This document shows, one piece after another, positions 6,690 through 14,264 of a stretch of 64,000 bases of DNA. Every line of letters begins with the position of its first letter. Within the stretch, counting starts at the first letter, position 1. Position numbers and translations under genes: made by a program. The DNA comes from Kribbella jejuensis (GTDB lineage Bacteria; Actinomycetota; Actinomycetes; Propionibacteriales; Kribbellaceae). The stretch lies in the NCBI RefSeq assembly GCF_006715085.1, contig NZ_VFMM01000001.1:186001-250000 (forward strand), read 5' to 3'. The notes under the pieces are model-generated. The model searched no databases and had not been told where the DNA came from. It saw only the letters and a program-made list of their open reading frames with translations.

Positions 6690-7325
6690 ATGCCTGACAT
6701 CGTTGATCTGATCATCGAACGGCACGGACGGACGTACGCCGACGAAGCCGGTATCACCCTCGCGGACAAGCCCTCGCCGCTGTTCCAACTGCTCGTACTC
6801 GCGTCCCTGCTCAGCGCACGAATAACGGCGGGCGTCGCCGTCGCCGCCGCTCGGGAGCTGTTCGCGGCCGGATACCGGACGCCGCGGAAGATGATCGATG
6901 CAGGCTGGCAGGCGCGCGTGGATGCGTTGGGGCGCGGTCATTACCGGCGGTACGACGAACGTACGTCGACCATGCTCGCCGACGCCGCCGAGCACCTTCT
7001 CGATCGCTGGAACGGCGATCTGCGCAAGCTGCACGACGAAGGTGGAGACGATCCTGATCGGCTGCGTCAGCTCCTGCAGGAGTTCAAGGGCATCGGCCCG
7101 TCCGGCGCGGACATCTTTCTCCGCGAGGTCCAGGCGGTCTGGCCGGGCATCGCGCCGTACGTCGACCCACGCGCCGAGCAAGGCGCACACCGACTCGGCC
7201 TGACGAAACCGCCGCGCGCCGACACCCCCGCCCGCCACGCATCCCTCGCCGCCGCGCTCGTCCGCCTCTCCCGCGACCAGAAGGCCGCCGACGACCTCAA
7301 GCGCCAGCTCGCTGAGCGCAGCTGA
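6690..7325 (+). CDS. Endonuclease III-like HhH-GPD protein
   Basis: A 211-residue, all-helical protein related to DNA base-excision glycosylases. The helix-hairpin-helix motif is visible at about residues 129-146 (LLQEFKGIGPSGADIFL). Upstream, PLFQLLVLASLLSARIT matches the N-terminal helix of the Nth/MutY family. The [4Fe-4S] cysteine loop of classical endonuclease III is absent, and the usual Lys/Asp catalytic pair is not obvious, so activity is uncertain. The ATG at 6690 was chosen because the protein aligns from there; an in-frame ATG at 6645 would overlap the divergent promoter. Likely cytoplasmic. Confidence 0.8.
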   Translation: MPDIVDLIIERHGRTYADEAGITLADKPSPLFQLLVLASLLSARITAGVAVAAARELFAAGYRTPRKMIDAGWQARVDALGRGHYRRYDERTSTMLADAAEHLLDRWNGDLRKLHDEGGDDPDRLRQLLQEFKGIGPSGADIFLREVQAVWPGIAPYVDPRAEQGAHRLGLTKPPRADTPARHASLAAALVRLSRDQKAADDLKRQLAERS

Positions 7326-7328
7326 GCT

Positions 7329-7354
7329 GTTCGCGGGAGCTGTCAGCCGGGCAC
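7329..7354 (+). promoter_or_regulatory. SigB-type promoter for the VOC gene
   Basis: GTTC, 16 bases, GGGCAC on the plus strand, ending ten bases before the ATG at 7365. This predicts a leaderless or nearly leaderless message. Confidence 0.5.
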
Positions 7355-7364
7355 AGGGGTAGGC

Positions 7365-7754
7365 ATGGTTACCAAACGTGGCGATGGTGTCGGGGATCTT
7401 CGGGTGGCGACGGTCTGCGTGAACGCGACCGACATGGAGCGCGCCGCCGACTTCTGGTCGGCGGCACTGGGGTATCGGCGACCGGAGCGGATCGGTGAGC
7501 AGGACCAATTCGCCAAGCTGGAGGATCCGGCGGGGACCGGGCCCGCGGTCCTTTTGCAACGTGCTGAAGCAATTCCTGCTGCGCCGACGCCGGTTCATCT
7601 CGACCTGTACACGTCGGATCGCGATACCCACATCGACCGCCTGGTGAAACTGGGCGCGACGCGGGCCGAGGATTGGTCGTACCCGGAGGAACACGAGTTC
7701 GTCGTACTCCGGGACACCGAGGGCAACGAGTTCTGCGTCATCAACGTCAACTGA
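7365..7754 (+). CDS. VOC-family (glyoxalase-like) protein
   Basis: A 129-residue single-chain VOC protein. The two beta-alpha-beta-beta-beta halves are visible: VATVCVNATDMERAADFWSAALGY (about residues 14-37) and VHLDLYTSDRDTHIDRLVKLGA (about 77-98), ending with the usual GNEFCVIN strand. Candidate metal or substrate ligands are His78 in VHLDLY and Glu123 in GNEFC. Family members include dioxygenases, glyoxalases and resistance proteins, so the substrate cannot be named. It is single, 39 bases downstream of the endonuclease gene, with its own promoter candidate. The start is fixed by the leaderless spacing from that promoter. Confidence 0.85.
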   Translation: MVTKRGDGVGDLRVATVCVNATDMERAADFWSAALGYRRPERIGEQDQFAKLEDPAGTGPAVLLQRAEAIPAAPTPVHLDLYTSDRDTHIDRLVKLGATRAEDWSYPEEHEFVVLRDTEGNEFCVINVN

Positions 7755-7795
7755 CGGCCCGTGCACGGAGGGTTTCGGGTGGGGGCCGCGCGGGC

Positions 7796-8298
7796 ATGGA
7801 CGAGAGATCGCAGGGGAAGCGGCCGCGGACCGTAATGGCGGGGCCGTACGGGCATCCGTTTCATCCGACGCTGGTCATGGTGCCGATCGGTGCCTGGGTG
7901 GCGAGTGTGGTGTTCGATATCGTTGCATTGGCCAACGGGTCGGACGAGAATGTGTTTGCCGAGGGCGCCTACTGGTTGATTGCCATCGGCATCGTCGGGG
8001 CGGTGCTGGCGGCGGTCTTCGGGCTGATCGATCTGCTCGCGATTCCGCGGAAGACGGCGGCATTCCGGACCGGGATCACGCACATGGCTCTCAATCTGAC
8101 CGTCTTGGTGTTGTTCCGATCGACTTCGCCATCCGCGCCGGGCGCGGGTACGAGTCGGCCGACGTCGTCGGGTTCGTGCTGAGCCTGATCGCGCTGGCGA
8201 TTCTCGGTGTCTCCGGCTGGCTCGGAGGGAAGCTCGCTTACCGGTACGGCGTTCGCGTCGCCGATGAGCAGACCCAACGCGAAGGCTTCGCCCACTGA
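7796..8298 (+). pseudogene. DUF2231 membrane protein, frameshifted
   Basis: A membrane protein with the DUF2231 hallmark GHPFHPTLVMVPIGAWVASVVFD near its N-terminus and four hydrophobic segments. The frame opened at 7796 runs through HMALNLTVLVLF (ending at 8116) and then becomes a Ser/Pro-rich nonsense tail that stops at 8182. The expected continuation, IDFAIRAGRGYESADVVGF and a last helix, is in the frame one base back and stops at 8298. A single missing base around 8115-8118 explains this. It may be a true mutation or a sequence error. The ATG at 7796 lacks a clear ribosome site; an in-frame ATG at 7835 is an alternative start. Confidence 0.8.
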
Positions 8299-8326
8299 GC
8301 CTGACAGCACGAAAAGTGGTGGCCTC

Positions 8327-8530
8327 ATGGAGTGGAGAGAGCTTAACTCCGACGACGGACCGGTTGCGCACGTACATGCCGTACTGGGCTTGTCGAACGG
8401 ACACGTCCGCGGCGGGCACCTGCTGGCCGGCGAGGTATTTCCGACGCTCGAGGTGATCGTCCACGAGTCCCCCGCGAGCCTCCGCAAGACCCAGCGTCCC
8501 GAGCTGGGCCTTGCGCTCATCGATCTCTGA
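8327..8530 (+). pseudogene. C-terminal remnant of a PPC/DUF296 protein
   Basis: A 67-residue ORF whose main part (PVAHVHAVLGLSNGHVRGGHLLAGEV and on to LGLALIDL) is the C-terminal half of the PPC domain (DUF296), which in bacteria usually spans about 140 residues. The N-terminal half, including the first conserved His region, is missing, and no matching frame is found upstream, where the DUF2231 gene ends at 8298. A deletion joining the two genes is likely. Translation from the ATG at 8327 is possible but the ribosome site is poor. It is best read as a remnant. Confidence 0.65.
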
Positions 8531-8567
8531 AACAGTTGCCGGAGGCCACCGCATACAGGCGCGATGG

Positions 8568-8984
8568 TCAGCTCGGCTCGGAGATCTCGCTGACGGTTCG
8601 GCCCGCTCGGCCCGGGGCTGCCTGGACCAGGTCCGCCTGGGCGAGCATCCCGACCAGTTCGTGGCCGTCGATCACCGGCAGGCGGCGTACCTGGTGGGCT
8701 TCCATGGTCTGCAGCGCCTCCTCGATCGAGTCGTCCGCGCCGATCGTCACCGGCTTGCCCTGAGCGAAGGTACCGGCTGTGGTCTGGTTCGGATCACCGC
8801 CCTCGGCGATGCACTTCACCACGATGTCCCGGTCGGTCAGCATGCCCTTCAACCGGTTGTCCTCGCCACAGATCGGCAGCGCGCCGACGTCCAGATCCCG
8901 CATCTTCCGGGCCGCGACAGTCAGCGTCTCGTTCTCGCCGACGCATTCCGCACCGGGCGTCATCAGGTCTCTTGCGACGGCCAT
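8568..8984 (-). CDS. Tandem CBS-domain protein
   Basis: A 138-residue protein made of two CBS domains (about residues 7-62 and 75-127). The repeated signature is visible: VGALPICGEDNRLKGMLTDRDI in the first and VRRLPVIDGHELVGMLAQADL in the second. Such stand-alone pairs bind adenine nucleotides or similar ligands and act as energy sensors or modulators; the partner here is unknown. It is a single minus-strand gene, convergent with the PPC remnant, and preceded by a perfect GTTT-N15-GGGCAC promoter about 45 bases upstream. The known role of many actinobacterial two-CBS proteins in hypoxia or stress fits that promoter, as inference. Confidence 0.9.
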   Translation of the reverse strand: MAVARDLMTPGAECVGENETLTVAARKMRDLDVGALPICGEDNRLKGMLTDRDIVVKCIAEGGDPNQTTAGTFAQGKPVTIGADDSIEEALQTMEAHQVRRLPVIDGHELVGMLAQADLVQAAPGRAGRTVSEISEPS

Positions 8985-9028
8985 GTTGGTTCACCATCCC
9001 GAGTAGGTTCGTCAGTACGCCGCGAGCG

Positions 9029-9053
9029 GTGCCCAGCACCACCTCCAGGAAAC
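9029..9053 (-). promoter_or_regulatory. SigB-type promoter for the CBS gene
   Basis: Minus strand: GTTT, exactly 15 bases, GGGCAC. The CBS gene starts 45 bases downstream of the -10. Confidence 0.65.
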
Positions 9054-9109
9054 AGCCCGCGACACCGGCTCTCAGGTTGACGTGCGTGGCGCCGGGGAAC
9101 TGGTTCGCC

Positions 9110-9493
9110 ATGAAGATGGTTGCCGTCTGTATCGGTTGCCTGCTGGTGGTGACCGGCTGCGAGTCGACCGCCGACCGGGTCCAGATCAACGCTCAGAGTC
9201 TGCACAGCGACGCCGTCGACGGCGCCACGCTGGCTGGTGAGATCATCGCCGGGCGGGCCGGAGCGACGTTCGCCCGCGCGCACGCCCAGGAACTGCAGGA
9301 CGACACCAGCCAGATCGACAAGAACGTCTACGACCAGCGGCTGCCGCGGTACAACGACCTGCAGCAGCTCGCGGACCAGATCGGTGCGGCGCTCGGGTCG
9401 ATGGCGGTCAAGCCCGACGACAAGTCGCTCGCCCAGAGCGCCCGCGCCACCCTGCTCCGGCTCGCCGACGACGCCCAGCGGATGACTTCATGA
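9110..9493 (+). CDS. Small lipoprotein preceding the Nramp-like transporter
   Basis: A 127-residue predicted lipoprotein. Residues 1-18 form a short signal peptide ending in the lipobox VTGC; the cysteine would be lipid-anchored on the outer face of the membrane. The rest is hydrophilic and helical, with many Ala, Asp, Gln and Leu residues. No family is recognised. The last codons overlap the transporter start by 4 bases (ATGA), so the two are translated together and the lipoprotein may help the transporter or sense its substrate. Two ATGs (9110 and 9116) could serve as start; the first is used. Confidence 0.75.
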   Translation: MKMVAVCIGCLLVVTGCESTADRVQINAQSLHSDAVDGATLAGEIIAGRAGATFARAHAQELQDDTSQIDKNVYDQRLPRYNDLQQLADQIGAALGSMAVKPDDKSLAQSARATLLRLADDAQRMTS

Positions 9494-10713
9494 AGAAGAT
9501 CTTCAGTGTTGCCCTCGGCATCATCGCGGCGCTCGGCGGATTCGTCGACATCGGTGAGCTGGTCTTCAACAGCCAGGCCGGCGCGCTCTTCGGCTACCGC
9601 ACGCTCTGGGCCGTGCTGATCGGCGTCATCGTGAGCGTGGTGCTCGCCGAGCTCAGCGGCCGGGTCGCGATCGTCGCGCACAAGGCGAACTTCGACCTGG
9701 TTCGCGAGCGCTACCCGCGATGGTTGTCCACGACAACGATGGTGGCGGGCCTGGCGGTCTGCCTGATCACGCTGTCGGCCGAGCTCGGCGGTCTCGGGCT
9801 GATCCTGCACTACGTGCTCGGCTGGAACGAGGGCTTCTTCACGCTCGTCGGCCTGCTGATCATCGTCGCCTCGAGTCTGCTGCTGTCGTTCAACACGATC
9901 GAGCGGCTCTTCGGGTACCTGGGCCTCGGCCTGGTCGTCTACCTGGTCGCCGTGTTCCACCACGGGCCGGCCTGGCACCAGATCGGTCGCGGGTTCCTGC
10001 CGAGCGGCGGCGGACCGCAGTACTGGTACTTCATCGTCGGGATGATCGCGGCGGCGATCATGCCGTACGAGATCTACTTCTACTCCTCGGGCGCGATCGA
10101 GGAGAAATGGACCACCGACGACCTGTCCGTCAACCGCGCCAACTCCGGCCTCGGATTCCCGCTCGGCGGGCTGATCGCGGCCAGCCTGACGATCGTCGCC
10201 GCCCAGCAACTGATGCCGCTGGGCATCACTCCGGACAGCCTCGGAACGGTGCTCCAGCAGGCGATGCACGAGCTCGGACCGATCGCCTTCTACGCGGCCG
10301 TGGTCGGGGCGTTCGCCGCGATCGCCGGCGCGACCATCGACAGCGCCTTCTCCTGCGGGTACGCGCTGGCCCAGCACCAGGGCTGGCCCTGGGGCGAAAC
10401 GAAGGGCATCCGCGGCGCGCCCCGCTGGTACATGACGATGCTCGCCGCGGCCGGGATCGGTTTCGCGATCGTCCAGACACGCGTGCACCCGGCCCAGCTC
10501 ACGGAGTACGCCGTGATCGCCTCGGCGGTCGCGATGCCGCTGTCGTTCTACCCGATCGTGCGGGTCTCGCACGACCGCGAGGTGATGGGCGAACACGCCA
10601 CCGGCCTCCTCGGCCGGCCGATGGCCTGGCTCTCGTTCGCGGTGATCTGCGTCGTCGCGATCGCCGGCCCGATCCTGATGCTCGTCACCCACATGGGCGC
10701 CCTGAAGCGATGA
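9490..10713 (+). CDS. Nramp-like divalent metal transporter with altered motifs
   Basis: A 407-residue membrane protein with about eleven helices and the Nramp fold. In helix 1 the canonical Asp-Pro-Gly-Asn metal motif is replaced by DIGE (near residue 20, GGFVDIGELVF). In helix 6 the canonical MPH is replaced by MPY (AAIMPYEIYFYSSG, near 190), although the Ala and Met ligands remain. True Nramps bind Mn2+ or Fe2+ through Asp, Asn and Met. The changed residues suggest a divergent subgroup whose ion may differ. It is coupled to the lipoprotein gene upstream and ends 4 bases before the convergent F420 gene stop. It acts in the cytoplasmic membrane. Confidence 0.82.
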   Translation: MKKIFSVALGIIAALGGFVDIGELVFNSQAGALFGYRTLWAVLIGVIVSVVLAELSGRVAIVAHKANFDLVRERYPRWLSTTTMVAGLAVCLITLSAELGGLGLILHYVLGWNEGFFTLVGLLIIVASSLLLSFNTIERLFGYLGLGLVVYLVAVFHHGPAWHQIGRGFLPSGGGPQYWYFIVGMIAAAIMPYEIYFYSSGAIEEKWTTDDLSVNRANSGLGFPLGGLIAASLTIVAAQQLMPLGITPDSLGTVLQQAMHELGPIAFYAAVVGAFAAIAGATIDSAFSCGYALAQHQGWPWGETKGIRGAPRWYMTMLAAAGIGFAIVQTRVHPAQLTEYAVIASAVAMPLSFYPIVRVSHDREVMGEHATGLLGRPMAWLSFAVICVVAIAGPILMLVTHMGALKR

Positions 10714-10717
10714 GTTC

Positions 10718-11677
10718 TCAGGAGAGTTCGCGCAGTGCCGGTCCGAGCTCCTTGGTGAAGAAGTCGAAGAACCCGGACGGATCCGGCCCGGCGTTGATCA
10801 GTGCAAGGTGGTCGTAACCAGCCTCGACGTAGGGGCGGGCGACCTCGAGATGCCGTTCGACGTCCGGGCCGCAGCCGAACTGCCCGCGCAGGTGTTCCGC
10901 GGTCACCAGCTCGGTCGCGGCGTCGAAGTTCGCCGGGTTCGGTAACTCCGACTGCACCTTCCAGCCGGCCAGCGCGAACCGGAACGACCGCCGCGCCGAC
11001 TCCGCGCCGTCCTCGACCGAGGAGGCCCACGCGAGTGGAACCTCGGCGTACTTCGGACCGTCCCCGCCCGCCTCCTCGTACGCGGCGACCAGGTCGTCGC
11101 GCGGCTCGGTCGCGAACAACGCGTCGCCGAGCTCACCGGCCAGTCGCGCTGCCTCCGGACCGCCGGCGGCGACCGCGATGCCCGGCAGCTCGTCCGGCAG
11201 GTCGAAGACGCGCGCGTCCTCCAGCCGCAGGTGCTTGCCCTCGTACGAGTGGTAGCCGCCGCTCCAGAGCAGCCGGATGATTTCCAGGGCCTCGCGCAAC
11301 ATCTCGTGCCGGGTCGCGACCGGCGGCCAGCCGGCGCCGACCACGTGCTCGTTGAGCCGCTCCCCCGCACCGACACCGAGCGTGAACCTGCCCCGGGACA
11401 GGATTCCGAGGGTCGCGGCGGCCTGCGCCACGATCGCCGGGTGGTACCGCACGAACGGGCACGTCACCCCGGTGGCGAGACCGATCGCCGAGGTCCGGGC
11501 CGCGATCGACCCGAGCATCGCGAACGCGAAGCCGGAGTGCTCGTGCTCACCCACCCACGGATGGAAATGGTCGCTGACCTCGACGAAGTCGAACCCCGCC
11601 TCCTCGGCGCGGACCGCCTGCTCGACGATCTCGGCCGGCCCGTAGGCCTCGGCGATCAGTTTGAACCCGATCTTCAC
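10718..11677 (-). CDS. F420-dependent luciferase-like oxidoreductase (TIGR03557-type)
   Basis: A 319-residue LLM-class flavin/deazaflavin enzyme with a TIM-barrel fold. The conserved beginning MKIGFKL...EQAVRAEEAGFDFVEVSDHFHPW and the segments LATGVTCPFVRYHPAIVAQAA and RFTLGVGAGERLNEH match the F420 glucose-6-phosphate dehydrogenase-like subgroup. The substrate is not predictable. Start is a GTG at 11677 with AGGGGTG just upstream. Expression probably comes from the GTTT-N16-GGGCAC promoter at 11742-11767, next to a 20-bp dyad. A paralogue of similar length lies at 34793-35770. Convergent with the Nramp-like gene. Confidence 0.9.
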   Translation of the reverse strand: MKIGFKLIAEAYGPAEIVEQAVRAEEAGFDFVEVSDHFHPWVGEHEHSGFAFAMLGSIAARTSAIGLATGVTCPFVRYHPAIVAQAAATLGILSRGRFTLGVGAGERLNEHVVGAGWPPVATRHEMLREALEIIRLLWSGGYHSYEGKHLRLEDARVFDLPDELPGIAVAAGGPEAARLAGELGDALFATEPRDDLVAAYEEAGGDGPKYAEVPLAWASSVEDGAESARRSFRFALAGWKVQSELPNPANFDAATELVTAEHLRGQFGCGPDVERHLEVARPYVEAGYDHLALINAGPDPSGFFDFFTKELGPALRELS

Positions 11678-11741
11678 GTGTCACCCCTCGTCGGACGATC
11701 GGCAGGCATGACGAACTGCGCTGCCACGGGTCAGCGGCCCG

Positions 11742-11767
11742 GTGCCCGGCAGCGGTCGCCGGCAAAC
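11742..11767 (-). promoter_or_regulatory. SigB-type promoter for the F420 oxidoreductase
   Basis: Minus strand: GTTT, 16 bases, GGGCAC, 65 bases upstream of the GTG at 11677. The 20-bp dyad at 11771-11790 lies three bases upstream of the -35. Confidence 0.6.
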
Positions 11768-11770
11768 GGA

Positions 11771-11790
11771 TCGTTGCCGCATGACAACGA
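11771..11790 (-). promoter_or_regulatory. 20-bp dyad next to the -35 box (copy B)
   Basis: Minus-strand TCGTTGTCATGCGGCAACGA, differing from the copy at 4214-4233 in only two central bases. In both places it lies directly upstream of a SigB-type -35 box. A separate near-perfect palindrome, TGTTGCCAATGGCAACA, follows at about 11866-11882, upstream of the GAF gene. Confidence 0.5.
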
Positions 11791-11902
11791 AAGTACGCTT
11801 GACGCGGCCTGGGTTCGGTTGTCTCATGGAGGCGGATCCTCAAACAGTGCGGGACCGTTCAACGCTGTTGCCAATGGCAACACCGCCATCCAGGGGATCG
11901 AG

Positions 11903-12415
11903 ATGCACGGTCAGCTCGCGCGCGAGTTCGCGGAGACGACGGCACGGTTACAGAACCGGAAGAGACCGGGTGAGCTGCTCGACGCGATCGTGGAGCTCGC
12001 CGCCCCGGCAGTCGGTTGCCGGCACGTCGGGCTGCTGCTCTGTGGGCGCGGCCGCACCCTGCGGCACGCACGGTCGACCGACGCGGAGGCGGCGGAGGCC
12101 GACCAGGTCCAGATCGCCGTCCGGCAGGGCCCGTGCTGGTCGTGTCTGGCCCGCCCGGACGGCCCGGCCGAGGTCCTTGTCGACGACACAGTCGACGATC
12201 CGCGCTGGCCGGCCTGGAACGGCCCGGTGGTCGAACTCGGCGTCCGGAGCGTGCTGAGCTCCCGCCTGGCCACAGCCGACCGGACCATCGGTTTCCTCAC
12301 CTGGTACGACGAACTGCCGCACGGCTTCGGCCCCGACTCCGTCGCGGTCGCCCATCTACTCGCCCTGCACGCCGCCGTACCCCTCGCCCACGCCCTCGAG
12401 CACACCCTGAACTGA
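11903..12415 (+). CDS. GAF-domain protein
   Basis: A 170-residue cytoplasmic protein: an N-terminal helix (1-25) followed by one GAF domain (about 30-160). The domain shows CRHVGLLLCGRGRTLRHARSTD, the RQGPCWSCL stretch typical of actinobacterial GAF sensors, and the closing VAHLLALHAAVPLAHA helix. No HTH, ANTAR or kinase domain is attached, so it may act through a partner. The start is chosen for AGGGGA six bases upstream. Its 3' end overlaps the convergent iron-containing redox enzyme gene by 60 bases. Confidence 0.82.
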   Translation: MHGQLAREFAETTARLQNRKRPGELLDAIVELAAPAVGCRHVGLLLCGRGRTLRHARSTDAEAAEADQVQIAVRQGPCWSCLARPDGPAEVLVDDTVDDPRWPAWNGPVVELGVRSVLSSRLATADRTIGFLTWYDELPHGFGPDSVAVAHLLALHAAVPLAHALEHTLN

Positions 12416-13429
12416 CTGAACTGACGCCGTCCTGTCAGCCAGGGCGTCCCACTTCGAGAGCAGGTGGGCAGCGAAGAGATCATCGACGACCAGCGCACAG
12501 CGAGCACCGAACAGGACGTCGCCGACCGCCTCGGGATGCTCCTCGACGTAGCTGCCGCACAGGTCATGCGCCGCGATCTGTTCGTGGACGGCATCCGCCT
12601 CCACATGCTCGGTGAAATAGCGGGCCTCGTCCTCGGACGCACCCAGCCGGATCGCGCCGGTCGCGTACTGCCGGTTCGGCAACGTGGAGGTCATCTCCAG
12701 CGCCGCCAGATGACCGACGAGCGCGCCCGTCCAGCGCTGATGCATCGCGAACAGCGACATCACGTTCGAGATGGCCAAGGTGACAGCCGGTACGTCGGGT
12801 ACGTAGTGCCCGTAGCTGTCGTCGAGCCCCAGCCAGCGCATCGTCGTACGGAACAGCTCGGAGTGCATCCGCTCGGGGCGGCCGCCGCCGTACTCGTCGG
12901 CCTCGATCTCGACCAGGGCCGCCTTCGCCGCACCGCTGAGCCGGGCGATACCGAAGCTGTGCGGATCGGCCTCCTTGAGCTGGTACACGGACCGGTTCAG
13001 CACGAACTCACGGAACTGCTCCTGTGTCGCGTGCCGCCTCAGGTACGGCGCCAGGCGCGGGCCGTCGGCGTTGTCGAGCAAGCACCGCAGCTGCACCGCG
13101 ACCGGTTGCGCACTCGGCGTCACCGAGCAGTTCGCCTTCAGCCATTGGATCCACGGCTGCTCCAGCCGCGTCCGGAAGGCAATGATCTCCGGATCCCACT
13201 GCCGGTCGGGATCGACGCCCTCGAAGCCGCGGTACTGCAGCTCGTAGGCGATCCACAACGCCAGCTGAACGTCGTCGTCGTACGGATCGGTCGTGGCGAC
13301 TGTCTCGCGAGGAACGGCGGCGCCGAGCGTGATGCCCTCGATCATCCGCGCACTGAGCGGACCGCGGGCCGGTGGTAGCTGCATGGCGGACCGGTACCCG
13401 GCCGGATACTCGTAGATTCGCCTGTCCAT
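12356..13429 (-). CDS. Iron-containing redox enzyme, heme-oxygenase-like
   Basis: A 357-residue protein with an N-terminal extension and a helical heme-oxygenase-like domain (about residues 120-330). The cluster EHVEADAVHEQIAAHDLCGSYVEE supplies Glu and His residues expected to bind a di-iron centre in this superfamily (HDO). Known relatives cleave or oxidise small substrates with oxygen; the substrate here is unknown. The start at 13429 is divergent from the CDGSH gene with only 15 bases between them, so the two may share control. The 3' end overlaps the GAF gene on the opposite strand. Confidence 0.8.
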   Translation of the reverse strand: MDRRIYEYPAGYRSAMQLPPARGPLSARMIEGITLGAAVPRETVATTDPYDDDVQLALWIAYELQYRGFEGVDPDRQWDPEIIAFRTRLEQPWIQWLKANCSVTPSAQPVAVQLRCLLDNADGPRLAPYLRRHATQEQFREFVLNRSVYQLKEADPHSFGIARLSGAAKAALVEIEADEYGGGRPERMHSELFRTTMRWLGLDDSYGHYVPDVPAVTLAISNVMSLFAMHQRWTGALVGHLAALEMTSTLPNRQYATGAIRLGASEDEARYFTEHVEADAVHEQIAAHDLCGSYVEEHPEAVGDVLFGARCALVVDDLFAAHLLSKWDALADRTASVQSVQGVLEGVGEGYGGVQGE

Positions 13430-13435
13430 GGGTAC
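13430..13435 (+). promoter_or_regulatory. GGGTAC -10 candidate before the CDGSH gene
   Basis: GGGTAC lies nine bases before the ATG at 13445, the same spacing as at the other leaderless candidates. No good -35 is found at 14-16 bases, and it overlaps the first codon of the divergent gene, so support is weaker. Confidence 0.35.
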
Positions 13436-13444
13436 CGCAAGGGC

Positions 13445-13645
13445 ATGACAGAGATCCGCGCCTACCCGGACGGGCCGTTGCTCGTCCGCGGCGAGTTCGA
13501 GCTGCTGGACGAGAACGGCGATCCGATCCCGGCGTCCCGCCGTACCATCGCCCTGTGCCGCTGCGGCCGGACCGCGATCCCGCCGCTCTGCGACGGTACG
13601 CACACGCTGCCGCTCAGCCGGTCGTCGGCGCGTTCGCCCGAATGA
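13445..13645 (+). CDS. CDGSH iron-sulfur domain protein
   Basis: A 66-residue protein with a CDGSH-type [2Fe-2S] site: CRCG at residues 38-41 and CDGTH at 49-53 supply three Cys and one His ligand. Small CDGSH proteins are redox-active electron carriers; partners are unknown. It is divergent from an iron-containing enzyme, which could be functionally related. The last ten residues come from DNA that also encodes the end of the convergent methyltransferase gene (32-base overlap), so the tail is probably not conserved. Confidence 0.88.
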   Translation: MTEIRAYPDGPLLVRGEFELLDENGDPIPASRRTIALCRCGRTAIPPLCDGTHTLPLSRSSARSPE

Positions 13646-14264
13646 CCGCCACTTCCTCCTCGACGAGGTGCGCGGGAATCGTCCCGGCGGCCTGTTGCGC
13701 GCGCATCAGCGGACCCAGCGGCCCGCGGACCCGATTCCGGATCTCGACGTTCACCAGACTAGCTCGGCGCAGCCGTTCGACGGTCTGGTCGAACCCGATC
13801 AGTGACGAGTGCACCAACAGCAGTACGCCGCCCGGGCGCAGATGAGCTGGTGCGCCGTCACACAGCGCATCCAGCACGATCCGGCCGTCATGTCCGGCTT
13901 CCCACGCCCGACAGGCGCCGAAATGCGGTACGTCGGGACGCGGCGACGGTACGTACGGCGGGTTGCTGACGATCAGGTCGAACCGCTCCCCCGCGACCGG
14001 CGCGAACGTGCGACCGCGCAGCGTCCGGACCCGCAGGCCGGCCCGGAACGCATTCAGCCGAACCGTGAGCAGCGCCCGCCGCGATACGTCGACAGCTGTC
14101 GTCTGGGCCCCGCACTCCGCCGCCGTCAACGCCAGCACACCACTGCCGGTGCAGATGTCCAGCGCTCGTGAGTGCGTCCCGAGGTTCTCCGCGCGGATCG
14201 CATCCGCCAGCATCCACGAGTCCGAGATCGGCGCGAACACACCCGGCAGGGTCAGCAATCTCAT
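13614..14264 (-). CDS. HemK/PrmC-like methyltransferase
   Basis: A 216-residue class I SAM-dependent methyltransferase. The SAM-binding motif ALDICTGSGVLALTAA is near residues 34-49, and the NPPY substrate motif appears as SNPPYVPSP near 99-107. NPPY enzymes modify amide or amino nitrogens of proteins or nucleic acids; this short form lacks the N-terminal PrmC domain, so it is not the housekeeping release-factor enzyme. Its ATG overlaps the stop of the upstream carboxylate-amine ligase (ATGA). It is the last gene of a minus-strand unit led by the topoisomerase. Confidence 0.82.
   Translation of the reverse strand: MRLLTLPGVFAPISDSWMLADAIRAENLGTHSRALDICTGSGVLALTAAECGAQTTAVDVSRRALLTVRLNAFRAGLRVRTLRGRTFAPVAGERFDLIVSNPPYVPSPRPDVPHFGACRAWEAGHDGRIVLDALCDGAPAHLRPGGVLLLVHSSLIGFDQTVERLRRASLVNVEIRNRVRGPLGPLMRAQQAAGTIPAHLVEEEVAVIRANAPTTG

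Noticed and set aside
7770-7797. SigB-type promoter GTTT-N16-GGGCAT before the DUF2231 gene
   Set aside because: The -10 would overlap the ATG at 7796, so transcription would start inside the gene; without a better downstream start this cannot be its promoter.
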